Below, one piece after another: positions 1-13,700 of a stretch of 64,000 nt of DNA; the stretch's first letter is position 1; each line of letters begins with the position of its first letter. This DNA comes from Prochilodus magdalenae. Taxonomy: Eukaryota > Chordata > Actinopteri > Characiformes > Prochilodontidae. The stretch is from contig JAMWET010001329.1 in NCBI GenBank assembly GCA_024036415.1, forward strand, positions 473,501 through 537,500, read 5' to 3'. A model generated the notes under the pieces. The model saw nothing but the letters and a program-made list of their open reading frames with translations. It ran no database searches and had not been told where the DNA came from. The translations under genes and the position numbers were made by a program.

Positions 1-78
1 ACTCATGGTGAAGCACACTGCAGTTAAAGTCTCACTCGAAACATGTCTGTGTGTCACTTGATAACTTTGTGCTGTTAA

Positions 79-702
79 CCCTTATGAAACGATAATATAT
101 GGCAATGTATTGGAAAATATAGTGCAATATATTAAATAATACAATGTCATATATGGGAAACAAGTGCATCTATTTTGCATATATTTATATAGTGATAAAT
201 ATATTACAATATATTGTATAATACATAAGGAATTGCCGCTTTTCATATATTGTGTGTATGGTAGTATAATATATATTTACTTATATATTGTAATATATTT
301 CATTTTATATGTAATAGACATCATATGTATTTCTCCATATGTGCTATGTGAGAATATATACATACTGTATAGTGCCACATGTATGTATGAAAATATTCTC
401 ACATATATAAAACTATATATATTATCATATATGCAAACACATATGGAGAAATACATAAGATGTCTATCACATATAAAATGAAATACATTACAATATATAA
501 GAAAATATATATTATACTACCATACATACAATATGTGAAAAGCGGCAATTCCTTATGTATTATACAATATATTGTAATATATTGATCACTATATAAATAT
601 ATGCAAAATAGATGCACTTGTTTCCCATATATGACATTTTATTATTTAATATATTGCACTATATTTTCCAATACATTGCCATATATTATCGTTTCATAGG
701 GG
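79..702. mobile_element. Long-palindrome foldback element / MITE
   Basis: The two halves are reverse complements about a centre near 390.5. The left arm (79 to about 345) and the right arm (about 436 to 702) match for roughly 265 bases with few differences, and a shorter nested inverted repeat sits in the loop. The mirrored short reading frames at 164 (plus) and 617 (minus) are the same sequence seen twice, so neither is a gene. The ends read CCCTTATGAAAC and, inverted, CCCCTATGAAAC. Both are flanked by TAA (76-78 and 703-705), which would fit a 3-bp target duplication of PIF/Harbinger type. The class assignment is inference; the palindrome itself is directly visible. It lies in a dynein intron. 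Confidence 0.85.
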
Positions 703-3097
703 TAAGGATCCAGTTTTGAGTGGGAAATGAACTTTCTGTTTTAAAAAAAAAAATCTAATACTTAAATGTAATTCTCCAAGCGGTTTTAAAGTGGACTTGT
801 GGTGCTGTAACACTAAAATATCCTGGTGAAATATAAAAAATTTAAATAAAAATGAACATCTGTAATATGCAGCGTGCACATTTGGCAGAGCCACTTTTGG
901 CTGCCATAACAAGATTCTGAGGAATTTGAGGTGTTTTTCCTTATACATGCCTTTGCTTGTGGGCTGCTGGATTATTGGCAGGAGTTTTAGATAAAGCTTT
1001 TCCTGAGGACTGATCCTGTGGATGAGTAATTTGGCATTTTCCTTCTACAGATGCAGTGAGGGAATTTTAGCTTTTAGCATGAGGGTGATATTGTGGATCA
1101 GTACCCCTTTTCTCCCCTTGGTCACTGAACTCTGTTACTCCTTCAAAGATTGTTAGATTCCATCAACGTCACTCTCTCTCAATTTTTGAGGGCTGATGGT
1201 TTCTAATGTCAGGGTGTCCTGATGCAACTCCCACTTCCTGATTTTTGATTCAGCAGTGCTCAGAGCACTGGGCTAAAATGCAAATAGATACAAAATGGAT
1301 TCCTACTCCCTCATTAATACAGTGCTATATTGGGAGGAACTATTTTGTTTCCAACAATGGTAAATCATGTGAACTAGAATTAGAAAAGTGTGTTCCCTAA
1401 AAAAAAATGGATTGAGTCTTTGAGTTGTCCCCATTCATCTCTATTACAAAAACAAGGAGCTTTAACGTTGGTTGCTGCTCGTTATTAAAATGACTGACCT
1501 TTTAGCTGGGTTAGGAAACCAAAGAGTCCAGGTCAGTAAATCTAGACTTTGCATACAGTCTTTAGTTCTAGATTTTGTTTGTGTTGGAAGTTAGAGGAAC
1601 AGTTAAGGTAATTGACTGGCCACATAGTGTCACACTCGCACAAGATTTGAAATGGAAGAAGATTCATGACAGAGACTTGTAGACCCCTGCCATAAGGGTA
1701 ATTCCACACAGACAATTCCAAAGCCATTGGATTTTTTTAAAGTTTATTCTTGGTTTTGGAGATGGGTGTAAAACAGTATCCTCTGTTGTGGCAAATAAGT
1801 GTCCTTTCATAAAGTTACATGGGCCCATCTCTTGTCCAAAATATGGATATACTTGCTGAAATGGCTGGAGTACTAAAAATGCGGTGGGTATTGAGATGGA
1901 TCGGATTAGCTCTGTCCCTGATGCTGGCAGTCTAGTCGCAACCTTCCTTGTAGTAGGGCACACAGATTATGTGTGTAAACTGTATACTGTACAGTGTAAA
2001 CTGGATACTGTACAGTGTAAACTGGATACTGTACAGTTTACTACTGATGAATGGTAGCATACAGCAAACTCAAGCATACATATCGAAATGGAAGAGAACA
2101 GAACCAAAAACCCATGGGACAAACCGGAGTCAAACCCAAAACAATTCAAATGAACCAGCAGACAAGTTAAGGAGAGAACCAAAAGACAAAATCCAACGAT
2201 GAGTTTAAAACCAGAAAGACAAGCTATGCAGCCAAAACCGCTTAGTGAGTCAATCCCAAGCAAAGAGTGAGTGAAAACAGACTGGTATAAAAACAGGAGA
2301 AGTTAACCTCAGACCTCAGGTGAGGCTTGTGGTATTAGGTGATATTGTAGCCCCTCCCACCGGAGTAAGGAGGAGGCTGGGGGACAGAACGAGGATGAAG
2401 GTAGAGAGCCATGTTATGTTGAGCACGAGTTTAGTAATAAAAGTATTGGCTTGTACTTACGCACATATGAAGAACCAAGAACACGACAAGGCTGATCGGG
2501 AATGTGGGTCTGTGACTTGCCAAATCAGATTAAAGCACCAAACTACCATTCCCAACGTAAATCTCTTTTAAGATTTAGTTATTACTTTTGACATTATTAT
2601 CATTATTTAGAAAATGTGTCAGGAATCATCTAACGGAGAGGCAGCTGTGTCTGTAGCACGATTTATTCGGCTCTTACTTTTTTTGGCGATAGGTTTACAG
2701 ACTTCTTTAAAATATCTCAAGACAAATAACTAACTTTGTCTTCGAGATTTTACTTTTCAAATGAATAATCTTCATACTTCATACAATTGCTTAAAAACTA
2801 CTTTAATTATAGGGCCAAATAATAATTCTTTAAAAGTGTTTACTACAGTCAATAAGGATCATTAATCAGTAATACTACAAAGGATCGAGTAAATTAATGA
2901 TTAGGCATTGATGTATGGTTAACACATCATTTAATAATAAGTTCTTCAGAAGTGACTGTTCAGAAAACCGAAACCTCTTTCCATATATAGGGCTGAATGC
3001 AGATCTCCATAGAAGAACACAGGCTCAGCAGGCTCTCTTCCCACTGCAATGTTCATGATATCAACTGAGAACGTGTGTTGTTTTTCACCTTCACCAG
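703..3097. other. Dynein intron sequence, no gene seen
   Basis: No exon could be found here. The expected upstream AAA3 coding sequence must lie before base 1, so this stretch is intron. It holds a 21-bp tandem repeat (1973-2035). Around 2080-2575 there is a stretch with a TATA-like GGTATAAAAAC at about 2283 and an AATAAA near 2437, which resembles a degraded LTR or other retroelement but could not be classified. The short open frames are not conserved-looking. Confidence 0.6.
1973..2035. repeat. 21-bp tandem repeat, three units
   Basis: Three head-to-tail units begin at 1973, 1994 and 2015, each containing GTGTAAACTGGATACTGTA or a one-base variant. It is an intronic minisatellite of no evident function. 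Confidence 0.85.
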
Positions 3098-4727
3098 ATC
3101 ACTAATGAAATAGTTCGTCAGCTGATGGAGCAGGGAGGCTTTTACAGTCTGGAGCGTCCTGGCGAGTTCGTCAGCGTAGTGGACCTGCAGCTGGTAGCGG
3201 CTATGATCCACCCCGGTGGGGGCCGCAATGACATCCCACAGCGCCTCAAACGCCAGTTCTGTGTGTTCAACTGCACTCTGCCGTCTAACTCCTCCATAGA
3301 TAAGATTTTCCACACCCTGGCATCTGGATATTTTTGCCCAGAAAGGGGTTTCACAGAGAGTGTGTGCTCCCTGGCTAAAGCCCTTGTCCCCACCATCCGT
3401 AAAGTGTGGCAGACTGTTAAAGCAAAGGTACTGTTTAGGTTATACAGACAATACTGTAGATGTTTTGTATTAATATACAGATTTTTCAGCATGTTTGGTT
3501 TATTTAGGCCAAAGTGCATGTTTTCTAATAGACAATATTAATATAACATAATTTAATGATAATATAAATGTAGTATAATGTGATAGATATAATTTATTGA
3601 TTTTAAAAAAAGTATTTCAACTAAAAAATAAGTACCTGTTACCTGTTAACATGTTACAACATGTCGTCCTAGATGCTGCCCTCACCTGCCAAGTTCCACT
3701 ATATATTTAACTTAAGGGACCTGAGTAGGATATGGCAGGGAATTCTCACGGTAGGGGCGGAGGTGTGCAAAGGCCAAGAGCTGCTGACTTCTCTCTTTCG
3801 GCATGAATGTACTCGAGTCATTGCAGACCGCTTCATCGACCAGAATGACAGGGAGCTCTTTGATGGCATTCTGGAAAGAGTGAGTATTGTGTAATCTGTT
3901 TGGATTAAAACTATGATTTGAGAATCCTAAGCTTTTAGAAGCACACCTAATGTAGTGTAATACCTCCACAAGCACAAATAACAGATGCTATTAGATATAC
4001 AAGGATATCAGCCTTATCAATGTTCAGCCACTCTTGCATCAAAGAATTGAACAAGTTGGGACCCGATTTGGTAGATGCCTGTTCTGGCGCAATTCTGAGA
4101 ATTTCTTGTAGACTAAGATTTTACTTAGCCACTGCTGGTAGACCCGTATGACCGTATGCCTCCATACACCTGGAATTTCAAATTCAGCTACTTCCTTCAC
4201 TCTATGGTCCAAAAGCAATCACTCCCTTTAGCCAACTATTAATATCTACATGGGACCATCTTTGGAACCATTTTCTACACATGGAACTAGACATTCAGTG
4301 CACTGTACCACCTCTTCTCAGTCTATGAATCCCATCACTCACACCCACAGTTATATATATCATCCTTGTGCAGTTCCATTTGCAGAGGTTACTACACCCT
4401 TAAACACTCAAGGCCACTGATTTTCGAGCTTGGTATTTAAATAATGAACTGATAATGGACTCTCTTTCTGGAATAACTCTTCAGGTCACTGTAGAAGACC
4501 ATGGGCCTGATCTAGTGAGGAGCACCGCATGGGAGGAGTATTTTGTGGATTTCCTTAGAGATGCTCCTGAGATGACAGGAGATGAACCTGAAGATGCTGA
4601 GGTTTTGGTTCCCAAGATTTACGAGCCTGTTCCCTCATTTTCAGCTCTGTCAGAGCGCCTTGACCTCTTTTTGCAACAGTACAATGAGTCAGTGAGGGGC
4701 TCTGCCATGGATCTGGTTTTCTTCAAG
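3098..4727 (+). CDS. Dynein exons 1-3 of window: end of AAA3 and AAA3-AAA4 linker
   Basis: Exons 3098-3427, 3673-3879 and 4485-4727 encode window residues 1-260. Exon 1 opens in phase 0 with ITNEIVRQ and contains the AAA3 segment [14 protein letters not shown] and LKRQF (sensor region), followed by [15 protein letters not shown]. Exon 2 starts [19 protein letters not shown], a family hallmark. That methionine is internal, because it follows a splice acceptor, and is not a start codon. Exon 3 carries the acidic stretch and KIYEPVPSF before the AAA4 module. The AAA3 Walker A loop is not here and must be upstream of the window. Confidence 0.93.
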
Positions 4728-7700
4728 GTCAGTTCAAACAAAGGGTTTCCTCCAACATGCCACTTTGTGTGTTTGTTGTTCTGTAGGAGACAGCTTTTCA
4801 CCTGTAATTGCTTCTCCGGCTCCTCCAACAGGATGCAATGATCCACCTAGTGAAGATATCACGGATAATCCGCACACCCCAGGGCAATGCTCTCTTAGTA
4901 GGAGTGGGAGGATCAGGAAAGCAGAGTCTCACACGATTGGCATCTTTCATCGCTGGGTACCAGAGCTTCCAGATTGTTCTCACACGGTATGAGCTCTCTA
5001 ATTGCACTTGCATAAGCCATTATAGACCAACATTTGCATTTTGTTTTCTCCAGACACTTTTAGAATAAAGATGTTGAGTTCAGAATGTGAGATACAGTAC
5101 CAGTCAAATGTTTGGACACTCATAGAAGGTTTTCTCATTTGTAGCTGAATGCTTTACTTCAGTATAGAAGACATCAAACTATTAAATAACACTGATGGAA
5201 TTATGCAGTCCACCTTAAAAACCTCCAAGATGGAACTGTACAGGAGGATAAAACAAATACTTGGAAGAGGAGGTTGATATAACGTTGATTTTTCTAAGCA
5301 ATTTTATTGGTCTATTCTATTGGTCTGTCCATCATGAATTTTCACACAATTGAACCAGACAAAAAAAGAAACCAGATAAAAAAAGCAATAAAAAGAAATA
5401 AAAGTTTTTGTGCTATTAGAAGTATAATATATATAACTGTCACATCCTGTCTTGTTTTGCCCCTGTTTGTCTCTTGTCACTTCCATTGCCTTTGGTTTCC
5501 TGTGCCATGTGCTTCTGTTTGTTTTGGTTTAAAGCTCCTCCTGTATCTGCCCTTTTGTCATGCCCCTCACCTGTCCCTACTTTAGCCCCGTCCCTTCCCA
5601 AATGTTCTTGGTTAGCCCTTGTGTACTTATATATACTATACTGTACTATACTCCCTGTTGTTCCCTTTGCGCTGTCTTGCTGTTTTGTCTCTAAGTTGGT
5701 TATTTGGTATCCCTGTTCATACTTGTCTTTATTAAATATATATATATATATATTTAATACCATATATAATACTATGATGCATCAAAACTACATGGACTAT
5801 ACCATCATATTTTTTTTTCAGACATCTCATGAGCTACAGCCTTTAAGAAAACCAAAATATCCATTTAGTTGTGTGTATCTAAACTTTTGACTGGTACTGT
5901 AAATACATCACTTTTGATTATAGTTTTTATATTGCATATGTATTAAATGTGCCAAAGTGTGAATAGTGATGAATGCTCCTCCTTACTTAAAGAACCTACA
6001 ATGCAAGTAACCTCATGGAAGACCTGAAGACCCTATACCGAATAGCAGGACTGGAGGGCAAGGGCGTCACCTTCATCTTCACTGACAACGACATTAAGGA
6101 TGAGTCCTTTCTGGAGTACATGACCAATGTAGTGGCTTCTGGTGAGGTCTCCAACCTGTTTAGCCGAGACGAGGTAGCCGAAATCACTCAGGATCTAATC
6201 CCCTCCATGAAGCGTCAATATCCTCGCCTGCCTCCAACCATTGACAACTTGTACAACTACTTTCTATCTAGAGTGCGCAGTAACCTCCACGTGGTGCTGT
6301 GTTTCTCACCAGTGGGAGAGAAACTTCGTTCACGTGCTGTAAAGTTCCCAGGCCTGATCTCTGGCTGCACTGTGGACTGGTTCCAGCGATGGCCCAAGGA
6401 TGCCCTGGTGGCTGTGGCTCAGCACTTCCTGGCAAGCTATTCATTCCAGTGCTCTGATGAAGTTAAGCGAAGTGTGATTGGGACAATGGGGACATTCCAG
6501 GATCTGGTGGCACAGATATGCACGGAGTACTTTCAGCGCTTTAGGCGGCAAACATATGTCACACCGAAATCATACTTGTCATTTATTAAAGGATACCAGG
6601 CCATTTACTCTGAAAAAATTGCAAATGTGGGAACACTGGCAGAGCGCATGAACACAGGTATGCATCAGCCAAAGGCTGCCAATATTCCTTTTCAGCCAAA
6701 TATTCATGAAATATTTTATAATTTTGTGAAAAATGGTTAAGCATTTCATATTTAATCATAATCAGAATTGCATTACCAACACCTATATTGCATGGTTACA
6801 GCTCTGCATAAATGTCATCTACAGGTCTTGACAGACTAAAGGAAGCAGAGCAGGCCGTAAACGAACTCTCAAAGGCCTTGGCAGTAAAAGAGCAGGAGCT
6901 CGAGGTGGCATCTCATAAAGCAGAGGGAGTCCTAAAAGAGGTCACGGTCAAAGCCCAGGCAGCTGAGAAGGTCAAGACCCAGGTACAGAAAGTGAAAGAC
7001 AAGGCTCAGGCCATTGTGGATGAAATTGAGGAGGATAAGAAGGCTGCAGAGTCCAAATTGGAAGCAGCAAAACCTGCCTTAGCTGCTGCGGAGGCTGCAC
7101 TGCAGGTGAGTGTGCAGGATTTCTTTTTCAGTTGCTGATCAGAGACCAGTCTTGTGCTTTCCCCTGTAATACATTATTAGGGTTTGGGGCATGGGGAGGT
7201 TGTTATAACATCATTTATATTAAGATCAAAATGATACACATATTTCAGATTCATTTAACCAGCACATGCTTACTCATCTACCTTCTTCTGGGAAGGCTTT
7301 CTACAAATTCTAACCATTCTTCCAGAAGCACATTTGTGAGGTCAGACACTGATGTTGGACAAAAAGGCCTGGCTCGCAGTCTCTGCTCTATTTCATCCCC
7401 AAGGTATTGCATAGGGCTGAAGTCAAGTGCTGGCCAGTCAAGTTCCTCCACACTAAACTCGCTCATCCGTGTCTTTATGGAACTTGCTTTGTGCACTGGT
7501 GCGTAGTCATGTTGGAATACGAAGGGGCCGTCCCCAAACTGTTGCCAAAAAGCATGAAATTCTCCAGAATCTCTTGGTCTGCGGAAACATTAAGAGTTCC
7601 TGTCACTGGAACTAAGTGGGAGGGCCCAACTCCTTAACAACAACAACACACCATGATCCCTCCGACATCAAACTTTACACTTGACACAGTGCAGTCAGAC

Positions 7701-10700
7701 ATGTACCATTATCCTGGCAACCGTCAAACCCAGACTCATTGTCCATCGGATTGTCAGGAAGCGTGATTCGTCCAGAGAACACCTCTCCGCTGCTCTAGAG
7801 TGCAGTGGTGGCGCTTTACACCACTGCTTTTGATACTTTGCATTACGCTTGGTGATGTTAGGCTTGGAAGCAGCTGGTCGTGAAGCTCTCTACGCACTGT
7901 TCTAATCTAAAGGCCTAATTAAATGTAGAGCTCTGAAGCGATTGACTCTAGTGATTGATTGATTCTGCATACTATGCGTCTCAGCATCCGCTGACCCTTC
8001 TTTATCATTGTACGTGGCCTACAACTTTGAGTTGCTGTCGTGTCCAATCATTTCCACTTTGTTATAATCCCACTGACAGTTGACTGTGGAATATTTAGTA
8101 GTAAGGAAATTTCATGACTGGACTTGGTATCCTATCACGATACGATGTTGAGCGCTGTGAATTCACTGAACTCCTGTAATTGGAAATTATTGGAACACCT
8201 GAATTCAATTAATTGAAATACTTTTCCAAAAGTGAATACTTTTGGCAACATAGTATATACAATGTTAAGGCAGACGGAATTAGTTTTATGTAGGGAGGCG
8301 GGGTAATATAATATTTAGTCAGCTTTGTTCCTGTAGTTTCTTTCCATTCATGTACAAGGTATAGGGGGCTGATAAAGCCGACAGCCACAGATGAGCATGT
8401 ATCAAATGTATCAAAAGACAGATTCACTAATATGATGTACTGTTAAAAGTTCATTCCTTAATTGAACATATGATTATTTTATTATTTATTTAGTTCCATA
8501 AAATGTGTTTTATATAACACACCTCTACCTCTAGTTTATCACCGTTAGTGTTTTCCAGTGTTATTTAGTTCATTTAAACTGACCATCTTTAGTGAAAACA
8601 CACAACCAAAGAGTAGAGACACACCAGTGTTCCCTCAGTTGACTACACTTCAGTACTTCACCTCAGTTGTTCTCCTGTGTTGCTCTCTGTAAGTCCATTC
8701 AGTGACTTACTGTGTTCTGCTCTCTTTTCCATCAGACAATAAAGCCTGCAGACATTGCAACAGTGCGCAAGCTGGGGAAGCCGCCGCATCTGATCATGCG
8801 CATCATGGACTGTGTCCTGCTGCTCTTCCAGCGCCGGGTCGATACCGTCAGCATTGATCCTGAGAGGCCCTGCGTGAGACCCTCTTGGAATGAAGCCCTT
8901 AAACTCATGAACAACTCTGGCTTTCTCAGCATGCTGCTCAACTTCAACAAGGTCAGTTTACACAGACAACCACTCTACATTGTGCATGCTTATTTCATAT
9001 GATGTGATTTCAAGTATCTTCTAAAGGGCTTTTTTGTGACCTTTAAGCCTCTCTTTTCTGAATCTGAATCTGCTAAGATATGATCAAAAAAATCCACTAT
9101 TAATAATAAATAGCATCATAATTATTAATTTAGTAAAACATAAATTGACTATATTAGCCCCATGTTATCTGTCCTTTATTGGCTGCCAGTGTAAATTTGC
9201 ATTAATTGCTGTTTTGCTCTTCTATTTAGCAATGCTTGTGTCTTTTATAAATAAAACGAGTCATTTTATTGTTTTGCTGTTTTCCTTTTTTTCTTTTAAA
9301 GGCTGTTAAAGAATAAAAGTGTTACCAGACAACATAACAACAGTTCTCATTTCGGAGGCTGTATATCTTATTGCATTCCTCTTGTGTTGCTGTCTTTACA
9401 TCATTTACATTTTAGAACGTAATATACTCAAGTGAGTAAAAAACACCCTCAATAGTTCTAATCCCAAGTTTTGTGTGGCAGCGACATCTGCTGGTGGGAT
9501 GTATGCAACTGTACCGTGAAAGCCCATGCTTACATACAGGGGTTGGACAATGAAACTCAAACACCTGTCATTTTAGTGTGGGAGGTCTCATGGCTAAATT
9601 GGACCAGCCTGGTGGCCAATCTTCATTAATTGCACATTGCACCAGTAAGAGCAGAGTGTGAAGGTTCAGTTAGCAGGTAAGAGCACAGTTCTGCTCAAAA
9701 TACTGCAATGCACACAACATTATGGGTGACATACCAGAGTTCAAAAGAGGACAGATTGTTGGTGGACGTCTTGCTGGTGCATCTGTGACCAAGACAGCAA
9801 GTCTTTGTGATGTATCAAGAGCCACGGTATCCAGGGTAATGTCAGCATACCACCAAGAAGGACGAACCTCCACCAGCATCACGTAGTGACCTGGCCACTA
9901 TCCTGCAAGAAGAATGGCTTAAAATCCCTCTGACCACTGTGCAGGACTTGTATATGTCATTCCCAAGACGAACTGACGCTGTATTGGCCGCAAAAGGAGG
10001 CCCTACACCATATTAATAAATGATTGTGGTCTAAAACCAGGTGTTTCAGTTTCATTGTCCAACCCGTGTATGTGTTTTCTTTTAAGAGTATTCTGTAGGC
10101 CATTTGTAAATGTAAATCTATAAACACATTTGTTACTATGTTCATAACAGTATGATGTAATGAAGCCTTGCTGAGTCATGCTTTTCCATAATGTCCATCA
10201 CTACCGGTGACACTGATGAATAAGTAAACATGTCCTCAATGCTGGGAGCAAGTCATTGTCCTGCAATTGGAATAATGGAGAATTGTGTTGTTGTTTTGTT
10301 TGTTATGTCATAAAAAATATTCCTTCTAGACGTTTCCAGGCAAATCCAGTCAAATATGCTATCTGTAATCTTTCACTATAAAGGACACCATCACTGAAGA
10401 GGTAGTTGAACTCCTTTCGCCTTATCTGAGCATGGAGGATTATAATTTGGAAGCGGCCAAGCGGATTTGTGGCAATGTGGCTGGTCTCTGCTCCTGGACT
10501 GAGGCTATGGTAGACTTCTTTGGCATCAATAAAGAAGTCTTGCCACTTAAGGTGACAGTCTTTTATCACTTTTAATTGAAAGCACTGTCCCTGTAATTGC
10601 TTTTAGTTTTAAAATGAGTTTTAAAAATGATGGGGATTCAAGTTTAGCCCTCTCATGTCAACTCACTTTGATCCTGAACCGTGTACCCCAGGCTAACTTA

Positions 10701-13700
10701 AAGCTGCAGGAGGCCCGACTAGCTGTGGCTCAGGATGAGCTGTCAAAAGCTCAGGAACAGCTGGATGCCAAGCAGAAAGAGCTGGATGAGGCACAGGTGT
10801 GTTTACTATTTACAGATGACGTGTGACTGACAGATTTGTTGTTTTGTGTATAGTAGGAGGTTTTCATGTAGAGTAGCACTAAGACGTTTGTGAACCCTTT
10901 GGATTCTTGAATTGTTAAATTTCTGCACATCTGAAATATGACTGACACTGTGATCAGATCTGAACCAGAATCATAAATAGAGAACCCAGTAAAGCAATTT
11001 ACACACAGAGTAATATACCAAATAAATATGATTCAAGCATTTATTGACAAATGCACAGAGAAACAAGCTTTCTTACTCTGCTCTAGCTCCTGAACTACAA
11101 GTACTAACAATTACAATATTAATAGTAAGTACTAAATAAGTTAGAAAAGACTAGAGAGAAGTAAAATATATGTATGTATATAAATTAAGAATATGTACAA
11201 TATGCTTTTTGTATAAGTGAAAGGTATAGGAGCAAAACATTTGTTCAGCATGCAGTACTGGTGCAGATAAATGACAGAACTGTGCAACAGCAGCCAATTA
11301 TAGATTCAAGTATCTTTATTAGGTATACATGTATCAGACACATAGAGTTTATAATGCTGTATGATCATAATTAATGCTGGACCTTATATAGACGTGAAAG
11401 ACTGAATCACCAGGATATGTACAAAAAGTGCAGTCTGTGCACCTAAGCAGTCTGTAATGTTCAGGTGGCCATCCTGTAGGAGAGAGGACAGAGCATGAAC
11501 TACATTACTGGTCCGGTCGTGCTGGTTATATGTTAATTCCATCTGTGTTCATTTGCATGGAGTTTCTTAGTAGATTCAGCACCAAACTGCGCCTCACCAC
11601 CATCTTAAATCTTGGCAAATAGCAATGTTGGTTTTTCCTGAATATCATTACAATAGAGTAACGGCAAAAAAAAGTTTCCACTTTAAGTGCAAAATATATA
11701 ATGTTTATAATATTAAATGAATAATAATATTATTAAAAATAATAATAGAAAATTAAGACCATTGCAACCTGTTCTTGTGATTTTTCTATGCAACTCAGGA
11801 ACTTTATGATGGCGCAGTGAGAGAGAAGCAGTCACTGTTGGAAGATGCAGAAGGATGCCGCAAGAAAATGTCCAATGCTATGGCACTCATTGATGGACTT
11901 GGTGGTGAAAAGGTAAGCGTGGCCATATTCAGTTTCCACCAAGGAGCAGTGGGTGTGGAGGAAGCGCTATAGTTCTATAGATGCCATACATGTTTATCTG
12001 TATTTCCTCATGCTTGAATTGATAAGTGGTTGATGAGAAATCACATGTAGAGTTGTGTGACACATTTAGATCTTTGCTGTAGTAAAGCTTAGTAAAGCAT
12101 GAGCACATTGTTTCATGCATGTCTTGATAGCTGACAATAGATATGTAAGAATATCCTGTATTTGTGTCTAATAAATGACTTAATTAATTAAAGATAAAAG
12201 ATGATAGTCCAGCAGTTTAGGAACACTGTTTCTCAATGCATGATTTCACCACTGGCAGCCCATAACATTTCTTAGTAGATTCCGAAAATCTGAAGAGATT
12301 ACTTAACTGAAAGGGCAGGGCTGAACATCCTAATTGAACGCTGGTGGCCATCTGTTGCTCAGAGGGAATACATAGGCTTGGGAACACTACAGAAAACCCT
12401 TTCAAATTTCTAATTACTGAACATCGCTGCATGCATCCACAACGGCTAAGTAACACTCTGCTATGCAAAAAGTGGAAGCTGTATTTCAACAGCATCCAAA
12501 AATGCTTCTGACGTCTCTGGGCCAAAGCTCATTTGAGATGGACTGACACAAAGTGGAAACTGTGGTCTTTCAAGTCCACCTTTCAAACTTAAAGGATGTA
12601 ATGTAAATGATGGGTGTAATGTTCTCTTTAAGGTAAAGAAGAACGTGACCATCTTAATTGTTGCTAATGCAAAGTTCAAAAGCCTGTGTCTATCATGGTA
12701 TGAGTGCATGTTAGTTCCAGGGTAATGTAAAGAGCGGTTGCGTTAATGGAACCACACAGACTGTTGGAGTCTGTGGAGACTGTTTATTGGGCAGGGAAGC
12801 ACCCACACTTCATTCATCACACTCCAGGATCGCAGCTGTGCCGCAGAACATATAGGCTACAACCTGGAGCGACCACCTTGCGTGCATACCTGGTTATGCC
12901 TCTGCTCTTTCTCTCTGTACTCTCTGGAGCGCATGCATATTATCCTAAGCACCTAAAGTGGCCATTACAGTAACTTTAGAGGGGTACATATGCATTTTGG
13001 AGCAACAAAGGCTGCCATCTGGATGTAGTCTGTTTCTGGTTCTGCAAGACAGTGCCCAGCCTCATTCTGGACATGTCACGACACTGCTGGTTCCTATAAG
13101 GAGAGGGCAGATACTAAACTGGCCTGCCTGCAATCCAAACTGGTCTTGCATTGAAAACACATGTCACATCTTGAAACTTAATATATGATAACAGAGGCCC
13201 TGGACTCCCAAGCAGAACAAATGGTAATTTAAGCAAAACTGTGGAACATGCTGCAGGGATTTAATTAAGAAGATGTGTTTATACAATAATCAATGAGGTT
13301 GAATAATTAAAACATTAAATACCTTCTTTTTATACTGTTTTTAGGTAAAAAAAAAAATCATTTGTCATATATATTTATTTATTCACACATCATTGCTGTT
13401 GGGTTTATTTACATTTTTACATCCCAGTGTGTTTAAAATTGGGTGTGTAGAATTTGTTCATATGAATTTTGTATTTAATATTTAATGTTTTAAGTATTTA
13501 AGTATTTAATGTTAGTATTTAACTAACATCACGTTAAGGCATAAACGTGCTTAATAATCTGTCTCTGCACCTAGATTCGCTGGACAGAGAGCAGTGCTGA
13601 GTTCCAGAGGCAAATCAAGCATTTACCAGGAGATGTTCTGCTGGCTACAGGCTTTCTGTCCTATGCTGGTCCCTTCAACCAGGAGTACCGTAATCATCTT

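Noticed and set aside
164..617. Two mirrored open frames of 105 and 72 codons (plus and minus)
   Set aside because: They are the two arms of the palindrome; AT-rich, with no domain and no independent evidence of coding.
3142..3519. Antisense frame of 125 codons over dynein exon 1
   Set aside because: It is the shadow of a conserved coding exon; no splice or domain support.
12746..12973. Open frame of 75 codons upstream of the Tc1 fragment
   Set aside because: No domain resemblance; it may be part of the same decayed element but cannot be supported as a gene.
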